Of a DNA stretch of 60,000 nucleotides, positions 20,896 through 32,522 are shown in pieces. Under the pieces are notes generated by a model. The model was not told where the DNA came from and made no database searches. It saw only the letters and a list, made by a program, of their open reading frames with translations. Both the position numbers and the translations under genes were made by a program. Numbering within the stretch: position 1 is the first letter of the stretch; every line of letters begins with the position of its first letter. The stretch spans positions 48,672,001 through 48,732,000 of the forward strand of contig CM060731.1 of assembly GCA_030704615.1 (NCBI GenBank). The letters are read 5' to 3'. Origin of the DNA: Takakia lepidozioides. Taxonomy: Eukaryota > Streptophyta > Takakiopsida > Takakiales > Takakiaceae.

Positions 20896-23800
20896 CTCCA
20901 CAATGAACTTGTCCTTTTGCTCCTTGCCCTTTCCAACCCCTGGTTTGGCCAGGGTCAGATTGTGTTCCTTGCTTTCATACTCTACGCCAAACATAACAAG
21001 TGAAAAATTGGCCTGTAGTCCACGAAATTCCTCCGTGTATATCAAAATTTGGTATGTACATTTGGGCCTCTTAGTACACAAAGGGATCTCAATTTCCGTC
21101 AATCCGTCCTCTTTCTCAGGACCCAGCCACCTTCCAGATGGAAAGTTGTACTTCTTACTCACAGTCTCATCACTGATCTCCACCTTCTCTAAATGCCAAT
21201 GGCTGTCTAGCCCTGCAAGTGTAAGCCCTATGACAATTTTCTTAAGCTCACCTAGCAATGGAAACTGCAGCACAAACTCGTCTATGCAGCCCTGTTGGAA
21301 GCTGCTGGGACTACTTTCCTGCTTGTTCGCCCATCCCCCTTGTCCATAGCGAGCCATTGCTCACATGGAAAGTACGACTTCCTTCCATAACTGTCCTCAC
21401 TCCCATCAATGAGTTCCATATCACTCTCCTCACTCACCTCAAGGAGGTCCAAGAAACCAGCCAGAACATGGCCCTTCCCCATCAAGCTGTATAATTATCC
21501 GACTGACATCCCCTAGAAATGGAAGGTTCAGCAAGAATGTGTCTGCTTGAGCCCTTTCAAACTCTTCCTTATCAGCACATAACTTCTGATATCCACTGTC
21601 TCTAATATCTCCACATAAAATGATCGACACATCCGCATTGCTTGCAGCTCCCCGGCAGTCACCTGTGAATGCTGTGATACGATAGGTCATTTTGGATGCC
21701 TTCGGATCAGCAAGATCCAGAGGCTCCAAGTCTTTGATTGTGCAGCCATTTCCATTTCTGTCATCAATCCACTCATTGCAGATAAAGACGCAACTTTTAC
21801 CAGTTCCTTCCTCTACTACTTCTACTTTGTCCAGATGCCATGCTGGGCTCAACCCTGAGTTGTCATGCCCAATTTGAAGTTTAACAAGGGGTCCCATCTC
21901 TGGAGCCTCAATTGTGAATACATCACACTTCCTCTTTCAAAGGCCTCAGACGATGCCACGATTTTCTTCTCACCGGACTCCCCATGATCTCCGATGAGCT
22001 GAATGACAATGTTTGCATCAGTTCCACCACCCTTAATATCTGAGGTGAAGACTGCAAAGTTATAGCGTGATAGCTTTTGGTCTCCATGATAACCAAGCAC
22101 AATCTGTCTCCTGATGAGCCCATCTCCAAAGTCTGAATCAAACCACTGATTAACAGGGAAAAGCCACTTGGAGCTATCGCTGAGATTTTCCACTGAAACT
22201 TCAGCCAAATGCCAGCTGGGGTTTGAACCAGTATTGTCATGCCCTATGTCTTATGAGTACAATCTATCCGTAGCAAGGGCCCCAAGTTCAGGAGAGTAAG
22301 AAGAAAAGAGTTCCCTTTTCCTCTCTCAAAATCGTATTGAGAGGAGCTGAGAATTATTGGACCTGCACTGCCTTGCTCTCCATACAAACAAATGGTCACA
22401 TTGGCATCTGTTCCAGCACCCTTGACATTACTAGTTACTGTTGTAACTTTGTACTGACACTTCAAGGTCTCAGGATTGTGTACCATGGGGTGAAGTACTC
22501 GCTCTGTCATTTTACTGCTGTCCAACCACTGCCCACAATAGAAATACCATTCTTTGCCTGTGGCCTCTTCTTGCAAGGTCACAGTATCCAAATGCCATCC
22601 AGGCTTTAAGCCTGAGTTATCATGTCCAATGCAAATTTTCTTGATTTCTCCCAACTCTTTGGATTCGAAGGAGAAATGATCTGTCTTGCCTCGCTCAAAA
22701 TTATTGCTGGCAGACTCCAACTTAATCACTTCTGAGCTACTCTTATCTCCAAACACTGCAATAGTTACATTTGCAGATGTACTGGCTGCTTTGACATCAG
22801 TGGTTTTGGTAATCACTTTATAATTTCTTTGTCTCTGCTGGGGGTTGCAAATGTCCGAGGAGCTCTCTGCTAACATGTCCATCTCCTTGGATAGCATCAA
22901 GCCACTGACTGCATGGAAAAAACCATGTGAGCTTTTGTTCTTCCGTCTCAATGTCAATCCTGTCCAGGAACCAGCTTGGGCTAGGTCCTTTGTTGTCATG
23001 ACCAACTTCCACCTTCGTCAGATCCCCCACAATCTGGAGCTTCAACAAAAACACATCTGTTTTGCCCCGGTTGAATTGGTCCATGGACCCATTCTCCAAT
23101 CTCTGCGGTCCGCTGTCATTTATCTCTCCAAAGATTGTGAGGTGTACATTGGCACTGGTACCAGCACTCCTACAGTTGCCGGTCTTTACAGAGACTTTGT
23201 AACAGTGAAGGTCGTGGTGCGGATTCACCAGCTCTGCATGCAACTCCCTGGTTATGAATCCATCTCCTTCATACTGATCCAGCTACATTCCACAAGGGAA
23301 GTACACAGGCTCGCCTGTCTGGCAAGGAATTACTTCCACCATATCCAGGTGCCATCCAGGAAAGGGTCCTGTATTGTCATGTCCTATTATAATACTGTGA
23401 AGTGGCTCCACATCTGTAGATTCCAGCATGAATTCATCAATCCTGCCTCTTGCAAAAGCTTCCCGAGAAGCTCGTAGCACTTGTTTCCCTGTGGTACTGT
23501 ACAGTGGCATCAGTACCAGCATTCCGGATGTCAGTAGTGTGGATGATGACTTTGTGCTTCATTCTTCTTAAGCGGGGATCCTGAATCACACTTTTCAGTT
23601 CTCTACTAAGCACCCCAATCTCTTATCACTAGACAGCCACTGTCCACACGGAAAGTATGTAACCACTTTGTTGGTGGAGTCTTCCACCTCAACTAAGTCC
23701 AGATACCAATCAGGGCTCGTGCCCTGGTTGTCATGCCAGATCTTCAATGCCTTCAGCCTCCCCAGATCTTTCCACTCAAATCTAAACTCGTCTCTGCCCC

Positions 23801-24071
23801 CAAGCTCAAAGCTTGTAGACCTGCCAGGAAGACGAATCTCATCGCTATTTCCTTTCTCCCCAGCAACAGAGATCAACACATTTGCATCAGTGCTTGCACC
23901 TTTCAGATTTCCAGTGAACACTGTCACTAAATATTCCATTATACTTGACCGAGGGTCTTGCATAACAGATGAAAGCACCCGCCATTCCCGGTCATCTTTC
24001 TTGCTTGCATTGATCCCATCATTGCAAGGAAAGTAGACCTTTGTACCTCTGGGCCCTCTTACAATCTCTAC
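20896..24071 (-). pseudogene. Giant PLAT exon (end of PLAT 2 to PLAT 11), broken
   Basis: One 3.2-kb exon runs from GTTTGCAG|GTAGAG to GTGGAG|GTGTGC. It carries about nine PLAT units with the recurring signature K-G-A-G/S-T-D/S-A-N-V, F-E-R-G-K-x-D, I-G-H-D-N-x-G-x-x-P-x-W-H-L and Y-F-x-C-x-Q-W. Lesions: frameshift at a G run near 23610; frame break with loss of a strand near 23510; TAG near 23296 for the QWL Trp; frameshift near 22890; a 17-19 bp insertion near 22240-22260; one-base losses near 21930 and 21450; and loss of half a domain near 21300. Confidence 0.8.
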
Positions 24072-24486
24072 CTGCAAACAGATACGCATATGTTTTCTTG
24101 TTCTAGCTTGAATATGCTATCTCTCTATACCCACCTAGCTCCTGAAAGACACTTCGAAGTTCAATGAGATCATGCACCTTGAGGCTGCTGAGCCAACAGG
24201 CACACACAATTGTCTGGAGCTGTAACTGTTTCTGAGAATCATTGAGCTGTTCTTTACCGAGAGGCAGACTGCGGATCTTTCTACATTGTCCTGTGGCCCT
24301 CAGGACTCCCCGTAGATATTCTTGAGTTTTTCTTTTTTCTTTCGCTTTCTCTCTGAATCTATTCTTCTCTGGAACTCCTGTGGAAGTACGAAGTCCTACT
24401 TCTTTGCATGAGTACAAAATTGCACAGAGAATTAGATGGCTTTGCTTGCAGGTAAACAAAAGTATTGAAAGGTTGAACTGCCTTAC

Positions 24487-24576
24487 TTGTTCAAGATGCC
24501 AAGCAGAGTTGGTACATTTGCCATCATCGAGTGCAACCTGGATTTCCTTCAACTCGTCGACATCTTTCGCTTCCAC
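24487..24576 (-). CDS. Exon: middle of PLAT 2
   Basis: Exactly 30 codons lie between GATTACAG and CAA|GTAAGG: VDELKEIQVALDDG then CTNSAWHLEQ, the strand-turn-W-H-L core of PLAT. Both borders are phase 0 and fit the exons on each side. The intron below it (24.07-24.49 kb) contains a long open frame rich in Lys/Arg/Gln that I take as intronic or an optional exon. Confidence 0.75.
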
Positions 24577-24969
24577 CTGTAATCAAGCACTCTACAACCT
24601 CCAGATTTGCCTCCAAATCCCTAACTGTCTTTCCACAATATCATTGTACTCCCAAAAGACAAACAACTGTCAAATGCTCCAAAGCACTTTCTGTTCTTTT
24701 ATGATTTTTTCATGGATAGAAAACATGGGTTCTTGATTTTCAGCCTGTTGATGCCTCATAGCAATAGGTGCGTAGGTGGGGTAAATGGCAGGGCCAAATT
24801 TGAGTGTCCATCCCACCACCCACCACCCAATATGTAAGATGGTGACGTTGGGGGCTCATTGACTTACTAGGTTTACTAGATACAGTCCCTCCCTGTGAGA
24901 CTACAAGAAGTGCTCGCCCCATCTTCAGAGATGCCCATCAATGCCTGTACTTCTCATTAGCAGACATAC

Positions 24970-25560
24970 CAGGAACATGTCCATGTCTCCTTTTCGAAAG
25001 TTTTCATTGGAGTCCTCCAAAAGCAGCTTGTGACCTCCCCATGCTCCCCACATAACACGAAGTGCACATCACCGCTTGTTCCAGCGCCCTTGACGTCACT
25101 GGTTCTTATTGTGACTTCATACAGGCAAGCTTTTGGGAGTATGTCCTGGCCCTTTCTGAGATCCATTGAGTACGACAACCCTGTAGGGTCAGCTGACCAT
25201 TCTCCAGAAAGAAATGTTGTCTTCTGATCACTCCTTCCAATTTGGAGCAGAACATGTTTGGGATACCAGTTAGGTCTCACAGCCCCTTCCTCGTACACAA
25301 GTCTTACAGTCTCTAGGCTTCCTACACTTCTGGTCTGAATCTCAAAAATATCCACACCACCTCTCTCAAACACATACCCGGCTTTTGAAGGAATTTGCTT
25401 GAGGCATTGGAGAAGACCCATATCATCAGTGCTCCCAAGGCTGCCCTGAAAGCTGAGAAACATCTTTGCTTCCAATCCGGTTCCCTCTACAGCGCCTGTG
25501 TGCACCTCCACCCTGACACCATAGAGGAGAATACAGTTACTTTTGGAAACCTCCTCCCAC
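24970..25560 (-). CDS. Exon: PLAT 1 and start of PLAT 2, one frameshift
   Basis: PLAT 1 is divergent (VRVEVHTGAVEGTGLEAKMF ... YVFERGGVDIFEIQ ... GSLETVRLVYEEG). PLAT 2 starts CLYEVTIRTSDVKGAGTSGD and FVLCGEHGEVTS. At about 25027 the frame breaks; in the next frame LLLEDSNENFRKGDMDMFL continues the domain up to the donor CCTG|GTATGT. A single missing base explains it. The acceptor is not certain. Confidence 0.7.
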
Positions 25561-25750
25561 ATATCCCCCACCCACCCCGTCCTTAAAAAAGAAATGACCT
25601 TTCTCCAGCCCTAACTCTCTCCCTCCTTTCTGCCACCACTTGCGCAGTAAATTTTTGCTCGATCCACACAAATAATTGTTGTTTATCAAAATGGTATATG
25701 CATCTTTGGCAGAAATGTCCAACGGTTCCAGCTTCATGATGGTTAGTCAC

Positions 25751-26084
25751 CTATACAGTTCTCTTTCCAGGACAGAAATCTTCTCTTTGGCCTGAAGCCA
25801 CTTCAGTTTCCAGATCTCATTCTCCTGCATCCTCAGTTGTTCTTCAGTCAACTGCACCTGCTTTTGAAGATCCTGCGTTGATTCCATCAAGGCAATGTTC
25901 TCCTTGGCCTGAACCAACTTCTTCTGAAGCTCACTCTCTTGGCTCCTCAACTTTTCTGCTGTTGGCAGTATTTTACACAGATCCTCCAGCTGCACCCACT
26001 GTTGTGACACAGTTTCATCATGAAGATATTCAGTGCTCAGACACCTAACAGGCACTCCAATTGTCTTGTTTTGAGAAAGCAAGA
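25751..26084 (-). CDS. Exon: coiled-coil linker
   Basis: The exon starts after TTTCAAG at 26085 and ends TATAG|GTGACT. About 75 of its roughly 110 residues form a heptad-patterned, charged helix: EKLRSQESELQKKLVQAKEN, QDLQKQVQLTEEQLRMQE, AKEKISVLEREL. It would separate the PH domain from the PLAT array and could drive dimerisation. No resemblance to a transposon protein is seen, and phase and spacing fit the same gene. Confidence 0.7.
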
Positions 26085-26374
26085 CTTGAAAGACCACAAA
26101 ACCAGATACTGGGTGCTGAGTGGGTGGGCGGTTCCATGGTTTTAAGATCAATGCATGGCATTTTCATGGAGTCTGACATCAATTTAAATACTTTTGAGTA
26201 GAAGTGAGAAAATGAATTCCTATTGGGTACAATTTCTCAGCATACACTGACGGCTACACATGAGAGGCATCGAAGGTCAACAACAAGGTGAACCAAACCA
26301 AGCTCGACTCTTAACCAGGCCTTTGGAAAGCCTGTTATAGTTACAAATGGAGAATGACACATCAGCAAACATGC

Positions 26375-26585
26375 CTGGTTTTCTGTAGTAGAATCTTGTG
26401 CTTGCTCTTCTACTCGGGATCCAAGCATGGTTGTGCGCTCAGCTGTGGTAATATAAAAGTGCCATGCCTTTGATATTGCTTGGACCCACTCCTTGGCTTC
26501 CTCCTCCGAATCAGCTGCCATATAGTGTGTCCCCTCCCCACACTGTATACTGAAGCAGCACTTATCCAGCTTCTTCGATAAGGAC
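26375..26585 (-). CDS. Exon: second half of PH domain
   Basis: After the acceptor CCTTTCAG, the frame reads KCCFSIQCGEGTHYMAADSEEEAKEWVQAISKAW, a textbook last beta strands plus C-terminal helix of a PH domain, with the conserved Trp in EWVQAI. A polar tail (ERTTMLGSRVEEQAQDS) follows. The end is uncertain: the best junction is CCAG|GCATGT, a GC-type donor; the frame otherwise runs on to 26237. Confidence 0.75.
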
Positions 26586-27884
26586 CTGAAAGGCCCAAAT
26601 GACCAAGATTAAAGAGAGAATCCTTGTTGCACTTTCACTTGCATTCTATGAGCAAATATGACCTCCACGGAGAGACAAGGAATTTCTGAATGACTTCATC
26701 ATTGCCTCTGCCTAAGTTTTATCAGATTCTCTTGAGGTCTACCTCTCTCCCTCCCTGCAACACTTCACTTATTTCACCTGTCATATTTGACATTCGACTC
26801 ATATTTGACGTCGCCATGCCAACTGTTCCACACTGCAAGTGAACATGTCCATATTGCAGGTACTCACATTGGCTGTCACTGGATAGGTTTGCTATTAGTA
26901 TGAAGCAATGCATATATTTGTCAATGCATGTCTTGGCCGTATCCTTTCACTCCCAAGTTCTCCAAATTTAAAGTACTATTTCACATTGATTTTGCACATC
27001 AGAGACCCAACTCCGTACCCAGATCATGATTCTTCCCAAGGATAGAGAAACACAGCTAGTCAACTGTCAATCATATTTATGAATGGATTATTTGCCATTT
27101 TCCCCAAAGTTTCAGAAAAATGACTATTATTTCTAACAACAAGAGCTACTGCCCTTAAGTGTGTGGCAAGTCAGCCACAGTGGGAGGCTCTGATCCTACT
27201 TAGTCTTCACTGACGGTTAAATGCTTGGTGACCTCTTCATGCTTCTGCAGTGACATGTAAATGATAGACACTTGGACACTTACAGCAAGCCTCCTGGCAC
27301 CATGCTTACACCCACACTGGGCCTATACCCATGTGGATATGGCCTGACTTGATTTTGGTCCAAAGGTAAGTAACTCACTCCTCTTGGGCTTTCATTTGGA
27401 TCTGAACACATGCAACTCTGAATAAGCTCTCATTCCCACTTTAGCCTTCCTTTGGAGGCCTTCTCAGCACATGCATTCGAAATGTCATGTTTAAATTTGT
27501 GCAGCACTTGATTTCATTTCAGAAGGACATTCTCGGTGCACATGTTTGTCTGTGTGTGTGCATGCCATCACATACATGGTGATGTGTGACTCTCTCTCTT
27601 CTCCCTCCTATCTTCAGCTGTCCTCCTTGACTCTGTGGGATTTCAAATTTGTTAGCAAGCCATTGTCCTCTGCTTGCATAAAGATCCTGCCAACCTGTGT
27701 TGACCAACAATGAAGCTCTCAAACAGTAGTCTACTTCTGAGTGCTTGTGGGATGAAGGTAATGCACTTTGATAGATTTCCGAAAAACCTGACAACGTCGT
27801 TCAGTGCGGAGTTTGCAATCAAAGAAGAAGCCCAAAAACCTTGGATTTTGTGCAGAGCAATATTACCAAAGCTCAGGGGTCTAC

Positions 27885-27996
27885 CTTCAGAATCCGCATA
27901 ACAGAGGTGGTCTTCGAAAAGGGTAAAGTATTTCCTTCTCCAGATCCTTTGGCTTCCTTTCCCATACAGCTTTTGAAGATAGCCACATTGCGATGC
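27885..27996 (-). CDS. Exon: first half of PH domain
   Basis: After the acceptor CTAGCAG, 37 codons encode SQCGYLQKLYGKGSQRIW then RRKYFTLFEDHLCYADSE, and the donor is GAAG|GTAGAC. This is the beta1-beta4 part of a pleckstrin-homology domain: G-Y/W-L start, W-x-R-x-Y/W-F strand, L-x-Y-x-D. Basic residues in the beta1-beta2 loop (QKLYGKGSQR) and at RRK could bind phosphoinositides. The exon ends with one extra base (phase 1). The next exon, carrying the middle strands, was not found. Confidence 0.75.
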
Positions 27997-28899
27997 CTGC
28001 TAGCCATCCATACAGGCAGCTTTTCAAGACCATCGGATACGTCTCTGGGCAGACCAGGGCATTCCATGGGTAGGGATTTCAAAATGCATTCCTGTCGGTT
28101 CATTACATGTCAAAATGCAGTCCTATCGATCTTTGCTGCCCTGGATGATAATTTAGAGGGAAAATGTGAATGTTTAGGGCTCGGAGGCCTCCACCACGAA
28201 TCACTAGATTTGTGTACGACTTGGTGAACTGGTTGCCAATGTAGCCGCAATATAGCTATGCATTTGAATTACCTGCAATTGCTTGGTTTAGGGCGGCCAT
28301 GGTATATGCAGCCCAGTTTGAGCAGAAACTCTAGAGGTGAAATGCATTGGAGCTACCTTTGAGGTCGATCGGACAGTTTCAGATGCCCTCACGGCCAGCA
28401 AACGTGATTATCAAATGATAGATTCTAACCATTGCACAACGTGTATCGATATAAGCTAGATGCTTTGGTACCGGATAACGCGTCGGATGAGGGGCTTCCG
28501 CAGCAGCGTAAGGCACTTGACCAGGCAGGGAGGGAGTCATCATACACACACAAAGACTCACACACTAGGTAGTGATATGCACAGCGACACACTTCAATGC
28601 AGAGGCAGAGAACCAGGAATGCAGCCAAAACATCTCCAAGACTTCAACATGATCTCGAGTTCCGAGCAGAGCAGAGGTTCATAATTCCTCAACTTGACAG
28701 ACGATCCCAGCATCAGATTGCTTGCGAAGGCAGCCTCACACGATCCGAGCGGTGCGAAACCCTAACCCCGTTGCAGCAATGGCAGTTTCAGAATTTTCTT
28801 CATTCTAGTTATATTATTCTTTCAAACTTTCAGAATTTTCTTCATTTCTAGTTATATTATTGCCACGCTAATTCCGAATATTCTTAAGGATGGAAAAGT

Positions 28900-31430
28900 G
28901 TCTACTTTCATCCGAAACGTCGGACAACATTCATGGGGCCACGTTGCCGGCCGCACAGCTGCCATGACACGCCATCACTGCGACTGCGCCACGAGACAGC
29001 GACGGCGCGGCCGCCACGCCAGGCGTGCCGCGCACGTGAGGGAGCCACGTTCCCTCCGCGGGCCCCCCCTCACGTCGCCCACGTGCACCTCCCTCACCTT
29101 CCCCCACCTGTCCACGTCGCCGCAACGCGAGCGTCCGTCCAAGGTGTTTCTCCGTCGTCCGCGACGGAGGGCCACCGCCGACAACGCGTGGATGCCGACG
29201 AACGTTGGACGCCGTCACTGTGCAGCGCAGAAAAGACAAGCCCTAAAAAGGCGCAGTTGGGAGGCAGGGCGGCCTCACGTGGGTTCAGTGGTACCCGAAA
29301 CCGTGCGGCAACCCGCGCAACCGTGCTACGGCCACTCCTTGTCTTGACCGCGGTAACGGATTCCAAGGAGAAAGGAGCGGCGAGAGACAGATTGTTTCGG
29401 AGCGGTGGTCGTCCTTCCGAGGAAGATGAGGCACCATCGACGCTGTGATGCGGCCCCCTCTGCCAAGCACGTGCTGCTCTGCACACCTGCCACCACTGCG
29501 CGAGAGAGCCGCCCAGCAGCTTGAGGCCACACAAAGACTCGAGTAAAAGTATCGAGGCAGCCTCTATAAAAACTCGATGACCTCACCCGACCAACTCCAG
29601 CTTCCTCCCTGTAATTATATAAGCTATGTACATACTTACTTGCAGGCAGCTCTGTGGATATACCTACTTACTTACCTGGCAAGTGATGATGGCCGTCATC
29701 ATCTTCTTCGCCTGGCCAGACCAATGAGGTGAGGAAGGTGGCCACAGTAGCACCCCACACTGTACACACTGCGAGCTCTGTGCGCGGCGGCAAATCGGCT
29801 TCACTGATGATAGGAGGAGGAGCAACCCTGATGACGGGGGAATGCAGGCATGGCCGCATGTGTGCCTCACCGCCATCACGTGCCACGGCTGCCATCCACC
29901 CAGCTCATCTTTCGGTCAGTGCTACCAGAGCTCCCTGGCTCCACCTTCCTCTGTCGAGCTCTCGAATGTAAGCTTAGGTATTTCTTTGAAGCGAACTTTC
30001 TATACCCCTGTTGACAATTTTGAGCTGGCCCAGTTTCAGCCTGCCGCTTCCATTATCAACAACTGCGGTTCTATAAGACACGTTTGTTTACTAGACAACA
30101 ACGTTGATTCTATTCTTGCGTGGATCCAGTTCCAACTTCCTTTCCAAAAATCACGAAAAATTCGCAAGGGACGGTGCCAAACGGTGAGTGAGATCCTGGA
30201 GCGATGAGGTTTTGGAGGTAGCGGTGGAGGGCGGTGGGGGAACTTGGAAGGGCCATGAAAAAAGGTAGGCGCCATGGGGATCGTGCTCTGACATGTAGGC
30301 TCGCGCCTTCACGTGTCGCCCCTCGTGCCAACTGCTCCCTCCGCTTTTCTTAATTCTCATCCTCCACCAAACTTTTCGATCACAGAACGAAACTCATCTT
30401 TCATCCATCCCAGATTCTCGACTCCATCGCGTCGCCACGTTCATCCGTAGTAAAAACAAACCCTAAGTTGCAAGCGGCGCGTGGCGTGGCCCCAAATGTG
30501 GATCCGCCCTCCAGACATTCACCCAGTATTCTTTTGCCCTCCCACCAACCGCGCAGAGACACGCGCTGGGTGCAGACCACGTCGTCGCCTTCTCCGCCGA
30601 CCGCACGTGCGGATTTGGTCCCCGGTCATCCAGTCAATGTACCCACCAGCTGGGGTTTATTTACTAGTCGATTTTACTACTCCATCCAGAGCGTTGATCG
30701 AGGCGGAAATACGATTAAAATAAAGTAAAATAAATTAGATTAGCCAAATGAGAGCGGGGTGGTGTGAAAAGCGCGGCAAGAAAGGAGGGCGGAGGTGGGG
30801 CCGTGCAAAGTGGACAATGATGTGCAGCTGCTCATAATAATGCGCAGTCTGCCGCACGTGCGAACGTGCGCAGGGGGGATGCAGTCAGGGGGTGCAGAAG
30901 AGCGGGGTATATATCCTGACGCAACGGGGGAATGAGGGGCAAACGATATGGGATAATTCGGCGGAGGCGCGCGGCGAGGGAAAGCCAATTAAAACGCAGG
31001 GTCGCAGTGCCTCCAACCAACCCCGGCCTACCGGCGTAACGACTGTCGCCAAAAGCGCAGAAATTCCAAGTGACGTGCCAAAGATAAGGCGGCCATCAAG
31101 ACGCGCCCGGCGCTGTCACTGCGGCGCGGCTCCGCCCCTGCCGCGCGTGACTTGTGACGCCACGCATGCCTGCCACCTGCGCGCGTGCGGCCCGCCCGTC
31201 CGTTCGCCGGGTTCGGACAAACTTATTTGGATTACGATAACCCGGCTTGGTTAGCTTGGTCGTGGATAGCAGGACCGTAGTTCTCTTGCCCCTCCGTACC
31301 TTGTCGGGTTGGTGCGACCCATGTGCGGGCACAATTTTTACTGGAAGATTTTGTAGGGGTCCACAACATACTTGATGGCGCGACCCCACCAGCGGTGGTG
31401 CGCGCGACACCGGGAGTGGAACCTGAGACC
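28900..31430. other. GC-rich non-coding region between divergent genes
   Basis: CpG-rich DNA (densest at 28920-29480 and 30900-31210) separates the minus-strand PLAT gene and the plus-strand BIM gene. Long Arg/Pro-rich frames overlap on both strands, the usual artefact of high GC. A TATA-like GGTATATAT lies at 30904-30912. It may hold both promoters, but I see no decisive element. Confidence 0.4.
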
Positions 31431-31479
31431 TCATAATTAGGAGCAAATTGATGAGGAAGAGAGAGAGACGGCAGTGAGG

Positions 31480-31540
31480 GCTACCTTTCTCTGTGTCTCT
31501 CTCTTTTTCTGTCTCTCTCTCTCCCTCCCTCTCTCTGCCC
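31480..31540 (+). promoter_or_regulatory. CT-rich microsatellite in BIM upstream region
   Basis: CTCTCTC/CCTCCCTCTCT runs are typical of plant core promoters and 5' leaders. It lies about 1 kb before the BIM start codon. Confidence 0.4.
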
Positions 31541-32129
31541 CGTCCGCGTGCGTGCACAGTCCGTGCGTACACGACTTTGAGCCTGTCACATCGTGCACAT
31601 CCTGCATCGCACATCTCGATGTGAAGCTCCGCAAGAAGGATAGAGAGGTTGTAGAGATGGAGGCGGGGCTGTAGCGTGCGGTGGAGAGGTGAGAGTGCAG
31701 AAATTGGTCTGCATTCTGTGCCGTGCGGACTCGCGCGTGGTCGTTTTCTCTGGACTCTGCAACCGAGTGCGTGGCTTGCAGCTGAACTGTACTCTGCAAG
31801 CGCTGTCGCCTCGTACTACGGTATCTGCATAAGAATTTGTGCCTTGTGTCAAGAAGGCGAGCGTCGAGGGCTTGCTCTGAAGTTTGAACGGTCTGGTATC
31901 GAGAAATTAAGTTCGCCTGCGCGGTGGTTTAGCGTTGTTGTGGTGGCGACGGAAGACTTATTACCAGTCACGTCCGGTACGGGTTGAGTGGTGAATATCG
32001 AGGGTCCGAGGTGAGTGAGGGAGGAAGACGGAGAGCAGTTGGAATGGACGAGCACTGAGGGGTGAGGAGGCAAAGTCCAGGTTCTTCGAGATACTTCGAA
32101 GGAGGAGACGGTGTACCGGAGCCTTACAG

Positions 32130-32518
32130 GTAGGCCTGAATGGATTAAGCCTGGAGTCGTAAACTGATCAAACAATGTGCGGTCGATGGAGGTCAAATGT
32201 TGAGAAATTCAGCACGAAATTCAAAAGCTTGGTGGGACTAGCTCATGTTTGCAGAAGACAGTAACGGTGATAGGTGTGAAGCCACAGGCATGGATGTGAT
32301 CAATCTGTAAGAGGTGTTGCTAGCAAGGCCATGTACTACAGTCGTAGCGCCTTGTCGTTGCTTTCTCAGAAGTATTTGAATGCCAAGAAAGACAAACTTC
32401 GCATAGTTGTGGAGCTTGTAACAAACCTGGTTCAACTGTTCTGAAGCAAATATTCTAACAGGTGGAGAGGGTGGAGGGTGGCAACACTTGCCATGTGAAG
32501 CTGCTTAGCTGTAATCAG
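32130..32518 (+). other. Probable 5' UTR intron of the BIM gene
   Basis: A donor TTACAG|GTAGGC and an acceptor GTAATCAG flank 389 bp ending 4 bp before the ATG at 32523. This is inferred from the splice sites only. Confidence 0.4.
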
Positions 32519-32522
32519 GAGA

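Larger units (their letters stand above)
13518..27996 (-). pseudogene. LOXHD1-like PH / coiled-coil / multi-PLAT gene, broken
   Basis: Reading the minus strand gives a PH domain (exons 27885-27996 and 26375-26585), a coiled coil (25751-26084) and about 13 PLAT/LH2 domains (25.5-13.5 kb). PLAT repeats are beta-sandwich modules that bind lipids or proteins at membranes; the closest described protein is LOXHD1. Introns have GT-AG borders with matching phases, so this is a native gene and not a processed copy. Between 20.9 and 25.1 kb it carries at least six frameshifts, a TAG and a lost half-domain, while the outlying exons are clean apart from one near 19.15 kb. The first exons are not identified. 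LINE pieces fill the intron at 14.6-19.1 kb. Confidence 0.8.

Noticed and set aside
24103-24430. Lys/Arg/Gln-rich frame as a definite exon of the PLAT gene
   Set aside because: It would split the PLAT 2 fold between WHLEQ and VEIVRG, which join directly in phase across the intron.
13518-25560. Processed (retro-copied) pseudogene for the PLAT gene
   Set aside because: Introns with GT-AG borders and matching phases are kept.
28898-29586. Long overlapping Arg/Pro/Ala-rich open frames on both strands
   Set aside because: Very high GC removes stop codons by chance; no domain, no codon bias and no splice structure.
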